NCBI GenBank assembly: GCA_014058105.1
Contig: JACGCM010000940.1
Coordinates: 682,001 to 746,000 of the forward strand
Length of the DNA stretch: 64,000 bases
Reading direction: 5' to 3'
Origin: Kingdonia uniflora
Lineage: Eukaryota; Streptophyta; Magnoliopsida; Ranunculales; Circaeasteraceae
This document shows, one piece after another, positions 10,852-24,115 of this stretch. A program made the position numbers and the translations under genes. Within the stretch, counting starts at the first letter, position 1; every line of letters begins with the position of its first letter. Below the pieces are notes generated by a model. It was not told the DNA's origin and ran no database searches. It saw only the letters and a list, made by a program, of their open reading frames with translations.

Positions 10852-13800
10852 ATGGCGTCCTCGAGCTCCAATTTAGGTTCAGCAATAACGATTCACAACA
10901 TTGCAAACCTCGTCTCGATCAAATTGACCAAGGATAACTACATACTGTGGAAATCACTTTGGATTCCAATACTACATAGTTTCAATCTTCTTGGTCTTAT
11001 TGATGGTTCTAACACATCTCCAGCTGAATTCATCACCAACATTGATGAATTGGGGAAAGAAGTTATGATCTCCAATCCTCAATTCTCAGAATGGATCAAA
11101 AAAGATCAAACTCTTCTTATATGGCCGAATGCAACTCTTTCTGAAGGATTATTTCCCTATGTAATTGGATTACCATCATCAGAACTTCTTCGGCGTACTT
11201 TGGAACGAAGGTTTTCGTCAATCTCTCGATTACATGTGATGCAACTCAAGTCGAAGTTATAATCAATCAAGAAGAACAATGACTCTATCTCAGATTATCT
11301 CCACAACATCAAGCAAATTGTGGATAATCTTGCAACATCTGGCTTTCTCATGGATGATGAAGACATAGTCTATCACATTCTCAACGGTTTACATCAGAAT
11401 ATGATGTGTTTGCAACCTCTATTCGAGTGCGATAAACTTCAATAACTACAGATGATCTTTACGGCCTCTTGCTGAGTGAAGAGCTGCCCATTGAGTCAAG
11501 AAATAAGACTCATCTACCCAGTGACTCTACTACACAAGCCTTCACTGCAAGCAAAACACAAGGTGTTCAACAAAATGTGCAAGTCAGAAATTTTAGCAAC
11601 TATATAGGCAGAGGAGATAGAAATGGCAGAGGTGGAAGGAACTACAGTCAAAATTATCAGAACAATGATTCTCAGCCACCTCTTCACAACAACAACCATA
11701 ACAATGGCTATAACAGGGATTCTTCACGAAACTTTACTCAAGGAAGGAGTCAGTCTTACTATCAAAATAATGGTGCAAGTTTCAGTTACTCACAAAGGCC
11801 AACTTGTCAAATCTGCAACAAATTAGGGCAAGCCATGTTGCAATTGATTGCTATAATAGGATGAATTATGCCTATCAAGGTCGAATAACACCCTCCAGAT
11901 TAACTGTACTAATAGCCAACAGGGGCTCAACAAGTTCAACATCCAATTGGTATGCAGATACAGGAGCATCCAACCATATTACCTCTGATATCAACAATCT
12001 ATCTGAACCTTCAGACTATGATGGAAGTGATACAGTCATGGTTGGCGATGGACAAGGTTTGCACATCTCCCATACTAGTTCTTCAAAATTTTCATCACCA
12101 TACTCCAATTTTAGACTCACTAACATCTTGCATGTTCCTCAAATCACAAAAAATCTCATTTCAGTGCACAAATTTGTTAATGATAACAATTGTTCACTAA
12201 CTTTTGCCTACAACTCATTCTTTGTTAAGGACAACACCTCAGGGAAGATTCTTTTCAAAGGACAACATGAAAATGGCCTTTACCCTCTCCCTCTTCAAGT
12301 ACAGTCTATAACATCCAAACTCTTACCAACTGCATTCATTGGAGTCAGGACTAGCTCTACCATTTGGCACCAGAGACTCGGTTATCCCTCTCTTTCTACT
12401 TTACATATTCTAGTTAGTCACAATAAACTTCACCTTAGTAGTTCAATAAAAGATGCCACTTTCTGTAATGCTTGCCAATTTGGTAAAAGCAAGAAATTGC
12501 CTTTTAATCTTGCTCAATTAAAATCTTTGTTTCCTTTGCATATTATACATACAGATTTGTGGGATCCTTCACCACATAAATCTAACTCAGGATTTAGATA
12601 TTATGCAAGTTTTGCTGATGACTACTCTAAATATTGTTGGATTTTTCCTCTATATGCCAAATCAGAATTTTACAGCATCTTTGTAACTTTCAAATCTCAA
12701 GTAGAAAACCAACTTAACAAAAAAAATTAAAATCCTCAGGTCTGATGCAGGGGTTGAGTTTACTAGTAATGTTTTCAAATCTTTTTTGACCACACATGGT
12801 ATTTCTCATAAATTTTCCTGCCCACACACTCCTGAACAAAATGGCATAGCAGAAAGGAAGCACATGCACATAATTGACCTCAGTAGAACCCTTTTCTCTC
12901 AAAGTCATATTCCCCTTGATTATTGGGTTGATGTTTTTCATACCTCAGTATATCTCATTAACAGACAACCCTCCAAAGCTCTTCAAAATATATCTCCCTA
13001 TCAAAAGCTCTTCAACCACATACCTAATTACTCATTTCTTAAAGTATATGATTGTGCATGTTTTCCTTGGCTCAAACCATACATGTCCTACAAACTTCAT
13101 CCTAGGAGCAAATTATGTGTCTTTATAGGGTACTGTCAACATCATAGCGGTTATAGATGTCTTGATATCACTATAAAGAAAGTTTATATCTCTAGGCATG
13201 TTGTTTTCAATGAAACAACTTTTCCCTTTCTATCCAACTCTTCTCAGTTTAATATCACTCCTCCAAAATCACAAAACTTTATACCTCTTACTCTCCCTTT
13301 ATTTTCTTCAAATCATTCCACAACCAATAATGCAATATCACATCCTCCAATACCTTCAACTACTCCTACCTTCAATAATACAGTACCACTACAAACCAAT
13401 TTCTACTCCATGTATCATACTTCCACACACTGACTTACCTACACCTACTAACTTACCTACTCCTACCCAAACTATTCCTACATCTATATCTATCCATGTA
13501 CCATTACCTACCAACAATGAATCACTGCCCACTGTTTTTGTTTCTGCATCTACCACTGTTTTATCACATGCCTCTAGATCCACCAGAATAAATTGCAACA
13601 ACAGTGCCCCTATACATCACATGGCTACCAGATCAAAAAATAGGATATATAAACCAAAAGTACTACTGGCAACAAAGTATCATCTTTCAGACTTGCATAC
13701 TAATACAACAACTATACCTGTACCAACCTGTTTTTCTCAAGCTGTAAATGAACCAAAGTGGAGAAGTGCCATGTCATCAGAATACAATGCCCTACAAGCT

Positions 13801-15143
13801 ACAAACACTTGGTCTCTTTTACCCTATCCTCCTAATCATCATATTGTTGGTTGTAAATGGATTTTCAAGGTCAAACAACACTCAGATGGCTCTATAGAAA
13901 GATATAAAGCCAGACTAGTAGCTAAAGGCTATCACCAAATACAAGGGATAGACTTTTTGGATACATTTAGTCCTGTGGTTAGGCCTACAACAATCAGACT
14001 GGTTTTATCCTTAGCTGTTTAATTTGACTGGGTCATAAAACAACTAGATGTGACCAATGCCTTTATTCATGGACATCTCCAATAACATCTTTACATGTCA
14101 CAACCTCCAGGCTTCATCAACAAAGACCAAACCACACATGTGTGCAAGCTACACAAGTCCCTTTATGGTTTAAAACGAGCTCCTAGAGCTTGGTATGAGG
14201 ATCTAATACATGGCCTTCTTGGTTTGGGTTTTACCACTTGTACATCTAATCCCTCATTGTTCACAAGACACTATGCTGGTACAATCACCTTTATCCTTGT
14301 ATATGTAGATAATATAATCATTACAGACACATCCCTCTCTTATTGCAATCAGATAATCACCCAACTCAGTGCAAAATTTGCAATGAGAGATCTGGGTAAT
14401 ATCTATTATTTTCTGAGATTAGAGGTACACAGAACATCACAAAGACTCTTCTTATCTCAGTCCAAGTACACACTTGATCTTCTCCACAAAGCCTCTATGG
14501 AAAGGGCAAAGCCTTGTAGCACACCTGTATCCTCTGGATTCAAGCTAGATACAACAAGTGGAGAACTTCTTTCTAATGCATCTGAATACATGTTTTTAGT
14601 TGGTGGTTTACAATACTTAACTTGGACAAGACCAGATTTATCTTTTGTTGTTAACCAAGTCTGTCAACACATGCATGCACCAAGAAGTTCTCATATGACT
14701 GCAGTCAAAAGAATTTTAAGATTTCTCAAAGAAACTGTTTCTCATGGCATCAACTTCACAAAGGGTACACTAAGCCTCACAACATATTCTGATGCAGATT
14801 GGGCTGGGTGTCCATATGATATATAATCTACAAGTGGTTATTGTGTATTCTTTGGTAATAATTCCATCTCTTGAAGTGCTAAAAAACAACCCACTGTGGC
14901 TAGATCCTCCACAAAATTTGATTACAGATCACTAGCTCATACCAGTGCTGAGCTCACTTGGATTTGTACACTTCTCAAAGATCTTCAATTTCCTTTATCT
15001 TCTGTACCTATTCTCTGGTGTGACACCATTAGTACAATAGCCTTGGCATCAAATCCTATTTTTCATTCAAGGTCCAAGCATATTGAGGTAGATTATCACT
15101 ACATTCGAGGGCTAGTTTTACTTAAACTTCTCACAGTAAAGTA
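10852..15143 (+). pseudogene. Copia gag-pol polyprotein, broken
   Basis: The order is gag, protease, integrase, RT, RNase H, as in Ty1/copia. Gag starts at ATG 10852 (LTKDNYILWKSLWIPIL) with a stop at 11260. The zinc knuckle near 11808 keeps CQICNKLG then shifts frame. Protease shows WYADTGASNHIT at about 11950. Integrase has WHQRLGYPS, FCNACQFGKSKKLPF, IIHTDLWD, then after a frameshift near 12725 RSDAGVEF and HTPEQNGIAERKH. RT runs from [13 protein letters not shown]; its active site reads YVDN instead of YVDD. RNase H has SDADWAGCPYD followed by a stop. Further stops lie at 13431, 14020, near 14082, 14824 and near 14873. It cannot make active enzymes. Confidence 0.9.
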
Positions 15144-15258
15144 ACTCTGCACTCAGGATCAAATTGCAGACATCTTCACAAAAAGACTCTCTACACAGAG
15201 GTTCAAGATACTTCAATACAAGCTCTCAGTTCTTCCTCCTCCCTTCAGCTTGAGGGGG

Positions 15259-15457
15259 TGTATTAAGAGTATATAAACATAACTTCTGTAACTACTTCCA
15301 GCTGTAATAACTGTAAACAGTTTCTGTTACAACAGTAAACTACATTATGTTATTATGTTATTTGTATCTGTTATTTGTATCTCTATAAATAGAGCTGTAA
15401 CAATTTAGATCAAGAGATATAATGCAAAAACAATGTTTCTCTGCTCTAAGTCTTTCA
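15259..15457 (+). repeat. Copia 3' LTR
   Basis: Starts TGTATTAAGAG right after the GAGGGGG polypurine tract and ends TCTTTCA. Compared with the 5' LTR it carries an extra TATTTGTATCTG unit. Confidence 0.9.
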
Positions 15458-16323
15458 AGGTATACAAGTCTTAATATTGGTGTAGCAACCATATAGTCCT
15501 TTACTTACTGTTTAGTTAATTAAATCTCTTTAAATTAAACTAAAAATATCATACATTATAATGCACTTGTAGAGATCATGGTTGCAAAGATATTATGAAT
15601 TCATTTTTTTGATGCAGCCTGCGAGTATTACATGTTACTGTTACCATCAAATAATGTTAAAGGGACGATGTTTTATAACTGGTTCATTGCTAATGAGTAA
15701 CAACTGAAAAAAAATAAGTTTTAAAAAATAGCAACTGGCTATATAGAAAGACCAATAAATTTTTAGAATATTTTGAGATAGTGCACATTTTCAGAGAAAC
15801 AAACTCTGTAGCTTATGGCTTGTCCAAACTAAGAACTACAGAGGATTATGAGGATGTTCTGTATGCCGATTTCAGTGATGATATGAAGAATATGGTTCAG
15901 AGTGATGCTAGAGGGAAAATTTTCTTTAGGGTGTAGCTCTTTAGTATTTTTTGTTTTTGCCATCAAATTTTGTATTGGATTTGAGTATAAGGGTTTTTAT
16001 ACAATTGGGTATACTTAGTTAGGTTTGAAGGCTGATTTGATTATAGGATTGAACTCATATAACTTGATCTTCTACTTTTCTTAAGTTTATTTGTTACATA
16101 TTCCACAATGGTGATCTTGCCCAAGTAATTTTTATGACTAAAAACTTAATAGATCTTTGCGTCAGTCTTAATTTAAATTACTCTAAGTGGTAAACTATTG
16201 CGTGGAACCAGAAAACGTTGGCAATATCTAATGTTTTATTTCTTCTCTTTAATTCATTTCGCAGGCAAAGTCTTAATTTACTTATTAACATATCTCTGTA
16301 CCTCAAAGTTAGGTGATTCAAAT
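15458..16323. other. Former intron, possible small exon near 15790-15935
   Basis: GTATACAAG at 15460 is the rest of the helicase intron donor. The stretch is AT-rich. One segment is exon-like: TTTTCAG before 15795, then a frame reading SKLRTTEDYEDVLYADFSDD... to a TAG at about 15935. I do not recognise it and it does not look like SNF2 motif VI. Nothing else is seen. Confidence 0.3.
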
Positions 16324-17452
16324 ATGACACTTAGTAATCAAAATCCGTAAGTTGATCAATTCATCAATGACTCTCAACAAGCCATCGTTGTTGAGGACAT
16401 TTCCCATCAACAATCTCTTATGCAACAACAAATTTTTATGCAACATTACATACAACAACAACACGCATTCTCGTTGCCTTCTTTCCCCCAACCAGTTTTT
16501 TCACAAGCCCAATCTTCAAATATTTCTCAAGCACCCGTTCATGACTCATGTCCTGTTTAGCCAACAATTATTAAAGATTTAATCGAGGACATAAAGTTTG
16601 TCAGAGTACGTGGTGGGGGATACACATCAGAAGAAGATTTGTTGCTTGTATCAGCTTGGCTGAATACTAGCCAAGATGCCATTCATGCCACATACCAAAA
16701 ATTTAGTACTTATTGGAATTGAATATGGAGTTATTTCGAGGAGCACAAGAAATCCGATGCGCAACGCAGTCTGAACTCTTTAATGAAGCGGTGGTCACAT
16801 ATTCAACTATAGACAAACAAATTTTGGGGGTACTGCGTCGCAATTGTAAAACAAAATTCCAACGGGAAAGTTGAAGCTGATTGGGTATGTCTGATAAGTA
16901 TTTATTGCTTTTATTCTTATTAATCATTTACTTTATCTTTTATTAACTACTCCTCAGGTTAAGATGACCCGTAAAATGTACAAAAAGATTGAGAAGGAGT
17001 ACTTTAAGCTGGATCATTGTTGGGAAGAGCTTAGGCATCATGGAAAATGGATGTTAGAATTTGAAAAGAAAAAAGGGAAAGCCAAAGTCTCCAACGAATG
17101 CCCAAATCCAGAAAATGGTAATCCTACAACTCCCATAACTAATCTTGACGAAAATGAAACAGTTGATGGTAACGAAGGTAGCGCACAAAGGCCGAATGGA
17201 AGGAAAGCGGAGAAAGAACTCAGGAAGAGGAGGGGAAAAGAAAAAGAAAGCCCTCTTGACTCAAAATTTACTAAAGTGTTGCAAGAATTTATTGAGGGAA
17301 AAAAGAACGATAGAGATAGGCGTTTTGCAATGGACCAATTTCAAGAAGATGAGCGAATAATGTTACAAGATACCGACGGAATGGATGAAATGACAAAAAA
17401 AAATTACAACAGTAAGAAGGCTGAAATTCTTGCAAGAAACAAATCTAAATAG
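16324..17452 (+). pseudogene. PIF/Harbinger Myb/SANT-like accessory protein
   Basis: Harbinger elements need a trihelix/Myb-like partner that takes the transposase to DNA. From ATG 16324 the reading gives a Gln-rich N-terminus, then the SANT-like block GGGYTSEEDLLLVSAWLNTS, SLMKRWSHIQ and, after a 73-bp intron (GTATGT at 16885, CTCAG at 16957), MYKKIEKEYFKLDHCWEELR and a Lys/Glu-rich tail ending ILARNKSK. The tail is the NAM-associated C-terminal region of these proteins. Stops at 16348, about 16558 and about 16720 kill the first exon; the second exon (16958-17452) is open. It is convergent with the transposase at 18981-20009. Confidence 0.8.
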
Positions 17453-18980
17453 TTTAGTTGTATTCTTCTTTGAAGTTTGTAACTTTTTATTTTGGATATT
17501 TTTATTTTCTTTGTGTAACTTTCTCTATTTTAATGAATTTTTTGTTTACACCCAAACCTTGTTCCCATGGAGACAAAGCAGAAAGCACAAGAGGAAAGCT
17601 ACAACCAAGACTGTCTCTAATTATGGTGCCAGAAGTTGCTGCCATAATAGTGCCAAAGCTGTCTTTAATTATGGCCTCAGTCCCTCCAATATTGCATTTT
17701 AAAGAGCCATCAGTGTTCAGAGTAAGAACATCTCTTCCAGGTGGCTTCTATTTCATACAGACACAATAAAGGTTTTGATTGAATCTTCTTCACATTTTTC
17801 TTATCGTTACATGTCTTAAGTTCAACAAAAAACAACACTCACTTGGATAGTGCAAGTTAATACAAAATGATGCAAATACGATGCCTTATCAACAATATGA
17901 TTGGTCTTGCTTATTCTTATCAGGCGCCTTTATATCTGGTGCATCTAAATTTCAACACCAGACAAATCACTACAGGGAAAAGAAAAAGCAAGGTATTTAC
18001 TATTTTGAATTTGTACACATTCTGATTCTACTAAGAGAGTAAGAGTTAATCATAAATAGGGGAAGCTCAAAACTGTACCCACCTTCACTCCTTCAGATTT
18101 GGAAGAAAACAGAACAAAACAATTTTGTGAAAACATGAATATTTTCATCAAACTAGGGAAGGTTAAGGTGCATTTCAGAATAATAGAAATGGTTACAAAG
18201 ATGATATCCACCTATAATCAGAAACAAGGTATTCTAATTTTTCAGAGTAAAAAGCTTATGACCTCTACTTTGATTCAAGACCATAATCAGTACTCTGAAA
18301 CCAGTTTAAAGTACATTTGATTATTTCAGAAAACATGCACAATCATCAAAATATCACAAAAAATGTGGGAAAGTGGTTAATTACTAAAGCAGTTTGACAA
18401 ACACTTATATACATTTTTATAGGTTCCTCCATAGAAAAACTAGCATTTTGGTTCTAATTTTGCATAAATTTCTAATTTTTTCATTATCAGCAACAACAAT
18501 ATAATGATAAGAGATCTTAATTCTAATCCCATTTACAAGGTTAAAGCAAACAACTTTATAATGGCATTTTTTACTCGGGAAAATTTTAGTATTTCTCTAT
18601 TTCCACACTATAAAAGTAGGAGTTTATAGCAAGTTTTTTTAATAGTAGCCACCATATTTTTCCTTGAAAGTATTATGAAAAGCATCTCACGATTCCAATT
18701 CCCAATATTCCCATTTGAAACAGAATATCAACATGACAACATCATACTTCCTATCTTAAAAAAAGATGCCACAACTCAATAGAAAGCGGAAACATCTTCA
18801 ATTTATTTATAGAGAAATAAAAGAGGACATGGACGAAATTGCAAAAATTATGTTTAGTTTACATTAGGTGAACTTGGTTAGTCATTTGCGATAACATCAT
18901 CTGAACTTTCACCTCGTCGCGCCCACAAATGTTCGATAAGGTCTTTTTGGAACTAGGAGTGTTGTTTCGAATCTCGAATC
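17453..18980. other. Spacer between the two Harbinger genes
   Basis: AT-rich, with no supported gene. At 17600-17690 CTGTCT(C/T)TAATTATGG(T/C) is repeated twice about 60 bp apart. Several long poly-T/A stretches occur. This would be the 3' UTR space of both convergent genes. Confidence 0.4.
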
Positions 18981-20009
18981 TCAAATTTTTATATGCATAT
19001 CTAAGAACTCATTGAACGGCGCAATGTGATCACGAGATACAGGAGGAAAGATATTGTTCCCTTCATTAACGAAGTCATTCGTGTAAAGGTGACGTTCATC
19101 CTCTACAATCATATTGTGCATAATAATGCACGCTGTCATGATATCCTTGAGATTAACAAGATCCCAAAAACGTGCAGTCCCTCGCACAATAGCAAAACGT
19201 GCCTAAAGCACTCCAAATGCTCTTTCGACGTCCTTCCTTGCTGCTTCTTGTTGTTTAGCAAAATATTTACTTTTTCTCCTTGCGGATATGTAATCGACTT
19301 CACGAATGTGGACAACGTTGGATAAATACCATCTGTAAGGTAGTATCCCATCGTATAAAGGTTCTTCCCAATTTTGTAATTTGTAGCTGGAGCGCGACCT
19401 TCCGCAAGATCTGAGAATAGGTTAGACCTTTGAAGAACATTTATGTCATTATGGGAGCCCGACATTCCAAAAAAAGCATGCCAAATCCAGAAATCATATG
19501 AAGCAATAGCTTCAAGAATAATTGTTGGTTTGTGGGCGTAACCCTTATACATTCCATGCCATGTAGTAGGACAATTCTTCCAGGTCCAATATATACAATC
19601 AAGGCTCCCAAGCATTCCTGGAAATCCACGACTCTCGCCAACTTGAAGCAATGGGCGGACATCATCACTATTAGGTGATCTTAAGTACTCAGCTCCAAAA
19701 ACCTTAATAACTGCTACACAAAATCTCTTAAGGCTTTCTATTGTGGTGGTTTCGCTGATCCTTAAATTTTCGTCTAGGCTATCTGCTGCTACTCCATGAG
19801 CAAGCATTCTCAAAGCAACAATTATTTTTTAAAGCAAGGAAATCCAAGGATTTCTGCAGCATTTCTTCGTTGTACGAAGTATGAATCGTGTTGAACTACG
19901 CTTTCTACGATACAAAGAAATAAAGAACGCCTCATTCGAAACCTTCTCCTGAATATGGTGTTGTTGTAAACAGAAGGATTAGCAAAGTAGTATGAGAAAA
20001 CCTTTCATG
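18981..20009 (-). pseudogene. PIF/Harbinger transposase (DDE_4, HARBI1-like), broken
   Basis: The transposase cuts and joins Harbinger elements at TWA targets. Reading down from about 20009: YFANPSVYNNTIFRRRFRMR, SLFLCIVESV, HDSYFVQRRNAA, then (from 19813) a long open part with GFPGMLGSLDCIYWTWKNCP (first catalytic Asp), GMYKGYAHKPTIILEAIASY, FFGMSGSHNDINVLQRSNLF (second Asp) and YYLTDGIYPTLSTFVKSI. A frameshift near 19255 moves the rest to another frame, where ARKDVERAFGVL holds the catalytic Glu, followed by a stop and then ARFWDLVNLKDIMTACIIMH, MIVEDER. The order and spacing match plant PIF-like transposases. Breaks at about 19830, 19255 and 19203 make it inactive. Confidence 0.9.
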
Positions 20010-21696
20010 GCCAGCAATTCATTCTCGTTGCATAGTCGATCTTGATTCTCTACAGCGACTCTTCGTCCGATTATTGTTTTCGATCCTGCAAACTTCTGCA
20101 TATGCTAAGCTTGCAATAATTATGAAATCATTTTCCAAAGAAGAATTGTGAGACATTATGCTAAGCTTGTGAGCTTACCTGATTACAACAAACCCTTAAT
20201 TCGATGCTTTTGAAACCGTTGCTCCAAACAACTTCCCCACCTGAATACAACAAATACCCAAAACTTAAATTAAAAATTAAATAAGATAAAACCTGGTAAT
20301 TAGGTAAATAGAATTTATGATAGAAATATGCTTATCTACTATTTATGGAGATAATTCTTTCACATAGATACATAACAAGAGTTCTCAGCATATGAAAAAC
20401 TAGCAATTTAAGGAGCAAGTTAGAAATTTATGATAACTTACTAGTTGGATCAAGCATAAAAAAAAGAAAAGAATTCAAAGGAGGTAAAAGAAGGAAGTGT
20501 TCTTCAAGAGAGAGAGAGAAAATTTGTTGTAACAAATTATGGTTTTTTGTTTTACGTGGCATACTTACTTTTTACTTGGATTCTTTATTAAGGGAGGTTG
20601 GTTTGTTGATAGGGATAAATCTGATTTCAAACTCCCCAAAATGACTCCCTAGTTAAAAGAGGTTGTTGTGGATGTTCTTACCATCCTACTCTTGGTGTTA
20701 GCTAATGCGCACTTGAAAAACTCATGTGCTAGCGTGCACTTTCAGAACGTAGGTGGGAAGTCTAGGATGTATCAGTCAATGTGAACCGTGGCAATATTTG
20801 TATATTGAGGATTTTCTTAGTGATTGATATGAATTTCCTGTTTACGATTTCATTGCATTCAGGAAAGAAAGTTATAAATGAGTGTAGTTCAATATAGTTT
20901 GTGAATTTCACCTCAAGATTCTCTTAAGAGTTTTTTTTAGGCCTTTGACCCCTAAACCGTGAGTCAAAGTTGGCTGACTTACCTTGACCCCAGCTTCTTC
21001 CTTCAATTCCTATTTTATCCTTCACATAAAACGACGTGAATGTTTAACCAGGTCTAAAACGGGGGAAAAAAATGTTAAAACTGGGTTTTACAAAATGAGG
21101 TGTGTGATAAAATGTGAGGTCAACATGGGTCAACCTAGTTTAACTCGCGGTCAAGGGGATTTGGGGTGTAAAGAGTAATACGTGGCAAACTGGGGGTCAA
21201 AGGGAAATTTAGATTTATAGTGGCTGACAAAGGCTACAAATATATTCTTTCTGTAAACTAGAAAGAGAAAAAAATGAAGGGAATCTATATCACATTACAC
21301 AATGGTGGACAAGTTTACCCACGAGAGAGAAGGTTTAAGTAAGATGTAAAGTGGGGCTGAGATAGAGTTTAGAGAAATTTTAACTACAGTCTCACCTACA
21401 AACTAAATATTTGCCTTTAGTCCCTAAGTTGTTTAAATATGCAGTATTTTGGTCCTCAAATTACCTCTGACCGCAGGTCAATCTCAGTTAAGCTCAAATT
21501 TTGACATAAAATGACTAAACTACCCTCATGCGAGTTGCACGTGATTTCCTCTAACAGGTAAACAAGTTGTCTTCAGGTCATCTTTTCACCAAAATAATCC
21601 CCAACGGTCATCTTTTTCCCCAAATACCCCAACGGTCATCTCCTTTCCAAATCCCTTTACTTTTTTCTAAGTTTTGGTGTTGGTCATCTCCTTCCC

Positions 21697-21702
<6 letters not shown>
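20010..21702. other. Harbinger flank and intergenic DNA
   Basis: No gene. GGTTGTTGTGGATGTTCTTA at about 20665-20685 resembles the end of a Harbinger/Tourist element with a TTA target, but I could not find the matching left end. Around 21395-21540 there are TTTAGTCCCTAAGTTG- and GGTCCTCAAATTA-type phrases that often occur in plant transposon relics. Confidence 0.35.

Positions 21703-21756
<54 letters not shown>
21703..21756. repeat. (CT)27 microsatellite
   Basis: An uninterrupted CT dinucleotide run of 54 bp, followed by TTATTTTTAAG and, about 45 bp further on, a GGAGGT-rich purine tract (21786-21838). Confidence 0.97.
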
Positions 21757-21762
<6 letters not shown>

Positions 21763-22233
21763 TAAGTTTTGGTGTTGGTTTGTCTCTGTGTCTATGGGAG
21801 GTGGAAGTGGAGGTGGAGGTAGAGGTGGTGGTGATGATATAAAGTTAAAATCACTTTATATTTCTCTGTCTCTCTAATTAATTATCCCATAAATGAATAT
21901 AATACAAAGCAAGGTCCAAGTCTAGCAAGAATATTCTACATATAAAAGCTCCTAAAGTGTAAAGTATAAATAAAATCAAAACAGTACCCTACTGTCCTAA
22001 GAATAAAAATTAAAAACAAAAACAATCTAAGACATGGTAAGAAACATACCTAATCAATGGAGCATACTGATAACCCGTCTCAGTTGATATTCATTACCTT
22101 ATCAAAGCAACATTGCACCTTATCTGTGGTGCCAAATCAATCTTTCATACCCAAATGCTTCGAAGACTCCTTCGAACTGTGGTTTCCCGTGTAAACCACC
22201 TATACACATTCTCACTTTTCATATTAGTAGAAA
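21757..22233. other. Intergenic, no gene seen
   Basis: GGTGGAAGTGGAGGT-type purine repeats, then AT-rich DNA up to the end of the copia gag relic. The sequence around 22130-22200 does not continue the gag into a protease. Confidence 0.4.
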
Positions 22234-24115
22234 TCACATTAGCTTATATCTTTGTCCATTGAAAGGGCGTGCATATGGTTGATAGGATCCAACAAATCTA
22301 CAAAAAGATGCAATATGACCATTTCGATCATATATTCCACAATAATAAATATGAGAGTAAGAGAAACTTTTGGTTTTATTATGAGTGGAAGATATTATAT
22401 TATGTTTGGGCAACGATGTAGTAGCAGTTGCTTTTACAAATTTTGTGACTTGAGGAGTCTTGGCATTAGAGAGATGCTCCTGACATCCAAGACCCCTTTT
22501 GTTAGCATCCATCTTTCCCATACATAATATCTTATCAATGTTCTTAGCCCCATGACAGAATTTTTTAACTTTCTGCTGAGATAAAACTAGATCAAGCTTG
22601 GCCGAATGAAGTTCGTTCAAAGTTGATTTCATGTTCTCCTTGACATCATGAACTCCTTTTTCTAAAATCACAACCTTGTCATGGAGGCATTGTTTCCCAT
22701 CTTCAGTCATTTTTATCTCTTGACTTATATTATCTATTTTTTTCTTGAAGTTCACACGTAATAGTATTAACTTGGTCTTTCAAGACTATGTTAAGTTTAC
22801 CAAGTTTAACACACTTAGCAAAAGTTTGAGCATATAAGTCTTCAAGATTCAAGTCCTCAAACTCATTTTGTTCTGATTTTTACTAGAATTTTCAAGTTCA
22901 AAAGCGTCAGAGTTATCATTACCACAATTAAGAAAAACTGGATATGCACAATATTGTCCGTTATCAACTACTGGGAATTACTCACATTATTATCATTCTC
23001 ATCATCACTGTCATCCCAAGTATCACTGATATTCATAGCTTTGTAATTGGTTCCAAATTTCATATTAGGACAACTATGAGCATAATGACCAAACTTGTAA
23101 CACTTATAACATTCAACTTGACTCAGGTCAGTGTCAAGGTTGGTCTGCCGGTTATTCGATTTAAGATGATCATGAGTTCACGACTTGTATTTCACTGATT
23201 GTTCATGTTTTTGAAATTGACAGTTTTTCACAAGGTTTTTAAGTTGATTGCTTATAGAGGCAATCTGTGAATCCATATTGGACCCATCATCATTATCTGA
23301 ATCAGATGAGTTTTCAGCTTCTTTGGTACCCTTAGAGGAAGAGGAATAAGATGAACATTTAAAAGAAATATTCGTGTTCTTCTCAGGGTTTTCCATTTTC
23401 ATCTCGAGTTCAAAAGTTTATAATTTTCCAGCTAATGTATCTGGTTTCATTTTCTTAAGATCTTGAGCTTCTTCGATAGTATCACGTCTGGATCTAAAGT
23501 TCTTAGGAAGAGATCATAGAACTTTGCGAACAATTTGAACATCTGAGTAAGTTGTACCTAATGCGGCACTAGTAATGACAATGTCACTTAGTCTCACATA
23601 GAACTTATCAAAGGGTTCCTTCTCATCCATTTGAATATTCTCAAATTGTGAGGTGAGCATTTGCAATTTGCTTTCCTAACTGTACCATCGCCTTCATGAG
23701 TTTGAACTAATATGTCCCAAACTTCTTTCGAAGTGGTACAAATAAATGTGTCAAAACTCACTTGGGCTCACGGCCATGAAAATAGCATTGCAACCATTAT
23801 TATTATAACCAGCAGCTTCCTTTTCATCCTTAGACCATTGATTCCTAGGCTTAAGAACCTCTTCAGATTTATCACCTGCTCCTTTCGTCATAGTAGGGTG
23901 CGTCCATCCATCCTCGATTGTAATCCAGACATCTTCTCAGAGTGATTGTAAGAATGTAACCATTCAGACCTTTCAATAAGGATAGTCTTTGCCATCGAAG
24001 AGGGGCAGACGATTTATAGAACCTCCAAATTTTTCGGAATCCATTATTCTCAAGCAATCAAGTCAGGATCTACGCTCAGGTTGTTAATCCTCAAAGCATG
24101 ATCGCTCTGATACCA
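22234..24115 (-). pseudogene. Ty1/copia gag relic (UBN2/zinc-knuckle)
   Basis: Reading down from the primer site at 24104, several frames carry pieces of a copia Gag: a Ser/Asp-rich hinge (SSYSSSSKGTKEAENSSDSD) with NQLKNLVKNCQFQKHEQ (23402-23178), the zinc knuckle ECYKCYKFGHYAHSCPN at about 23130-23075 (CX2CX4HX4C complete), then a coiled-coil segment (22755-22234) with STLNELHSAKLDLVLSQQKV, FCHGAKNIDKILCMGK and a second knuckle-like HIYYCGIYDRNGHIASFC. Frameshifts and stops separate the pieces. No protease or integrase follows on the minus strand, so only gag is left. This layout is common for plant copia elements of the TGGTATCAGAGC class. Confidence 0.75.
24104..24115 (-). promoter_or_regulatory. 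Copia primer-binding site (tRNA-iMet type)
   Basis: TGGTATCAGAGC on the minus strand, an exact match to the usual copia primer site. It places an LTR immediately to its right (24116 onward), although the LTR edge TAAT does not end in the usual CA. Confidence 0.75.

Larger units (their letters stand above)
10480..15457 (+). mobile_element. Ty1/copia retrotransposon, complete but degenerate
   Basis: About 5.0 kb, with LTRs at 10480-10663 and 15259-15457, a tRNA-Met-type primer site at 10664, a polypurine tract GAGGGGG before the 3' LTR, and gag-pol between. The AGGTA target duplication is at 10475-10479 and 15458-15462. The left LTR has lost its opening TG. The LTRs differ at roughly a dozen positions plus a 12-bp indel, so the insertion is not recent. 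It sits exactly across the splice donor of the helicase exon. Confidence 0.92.

Noticed and set aside
13198..13601. Repetitive Thr/Pro-rich frame with a possible surface-protein look
   Set aside because: It is the low-complexity linker between copia integrase and reverse transcriptase.
9560..20690. One giant Harbinger element with ends near 9640 and 20685
   Set aside because: Shared words such as CTAGGGAG and GTATGCCACG are too short and not symmetric; no matching inverted ends found.
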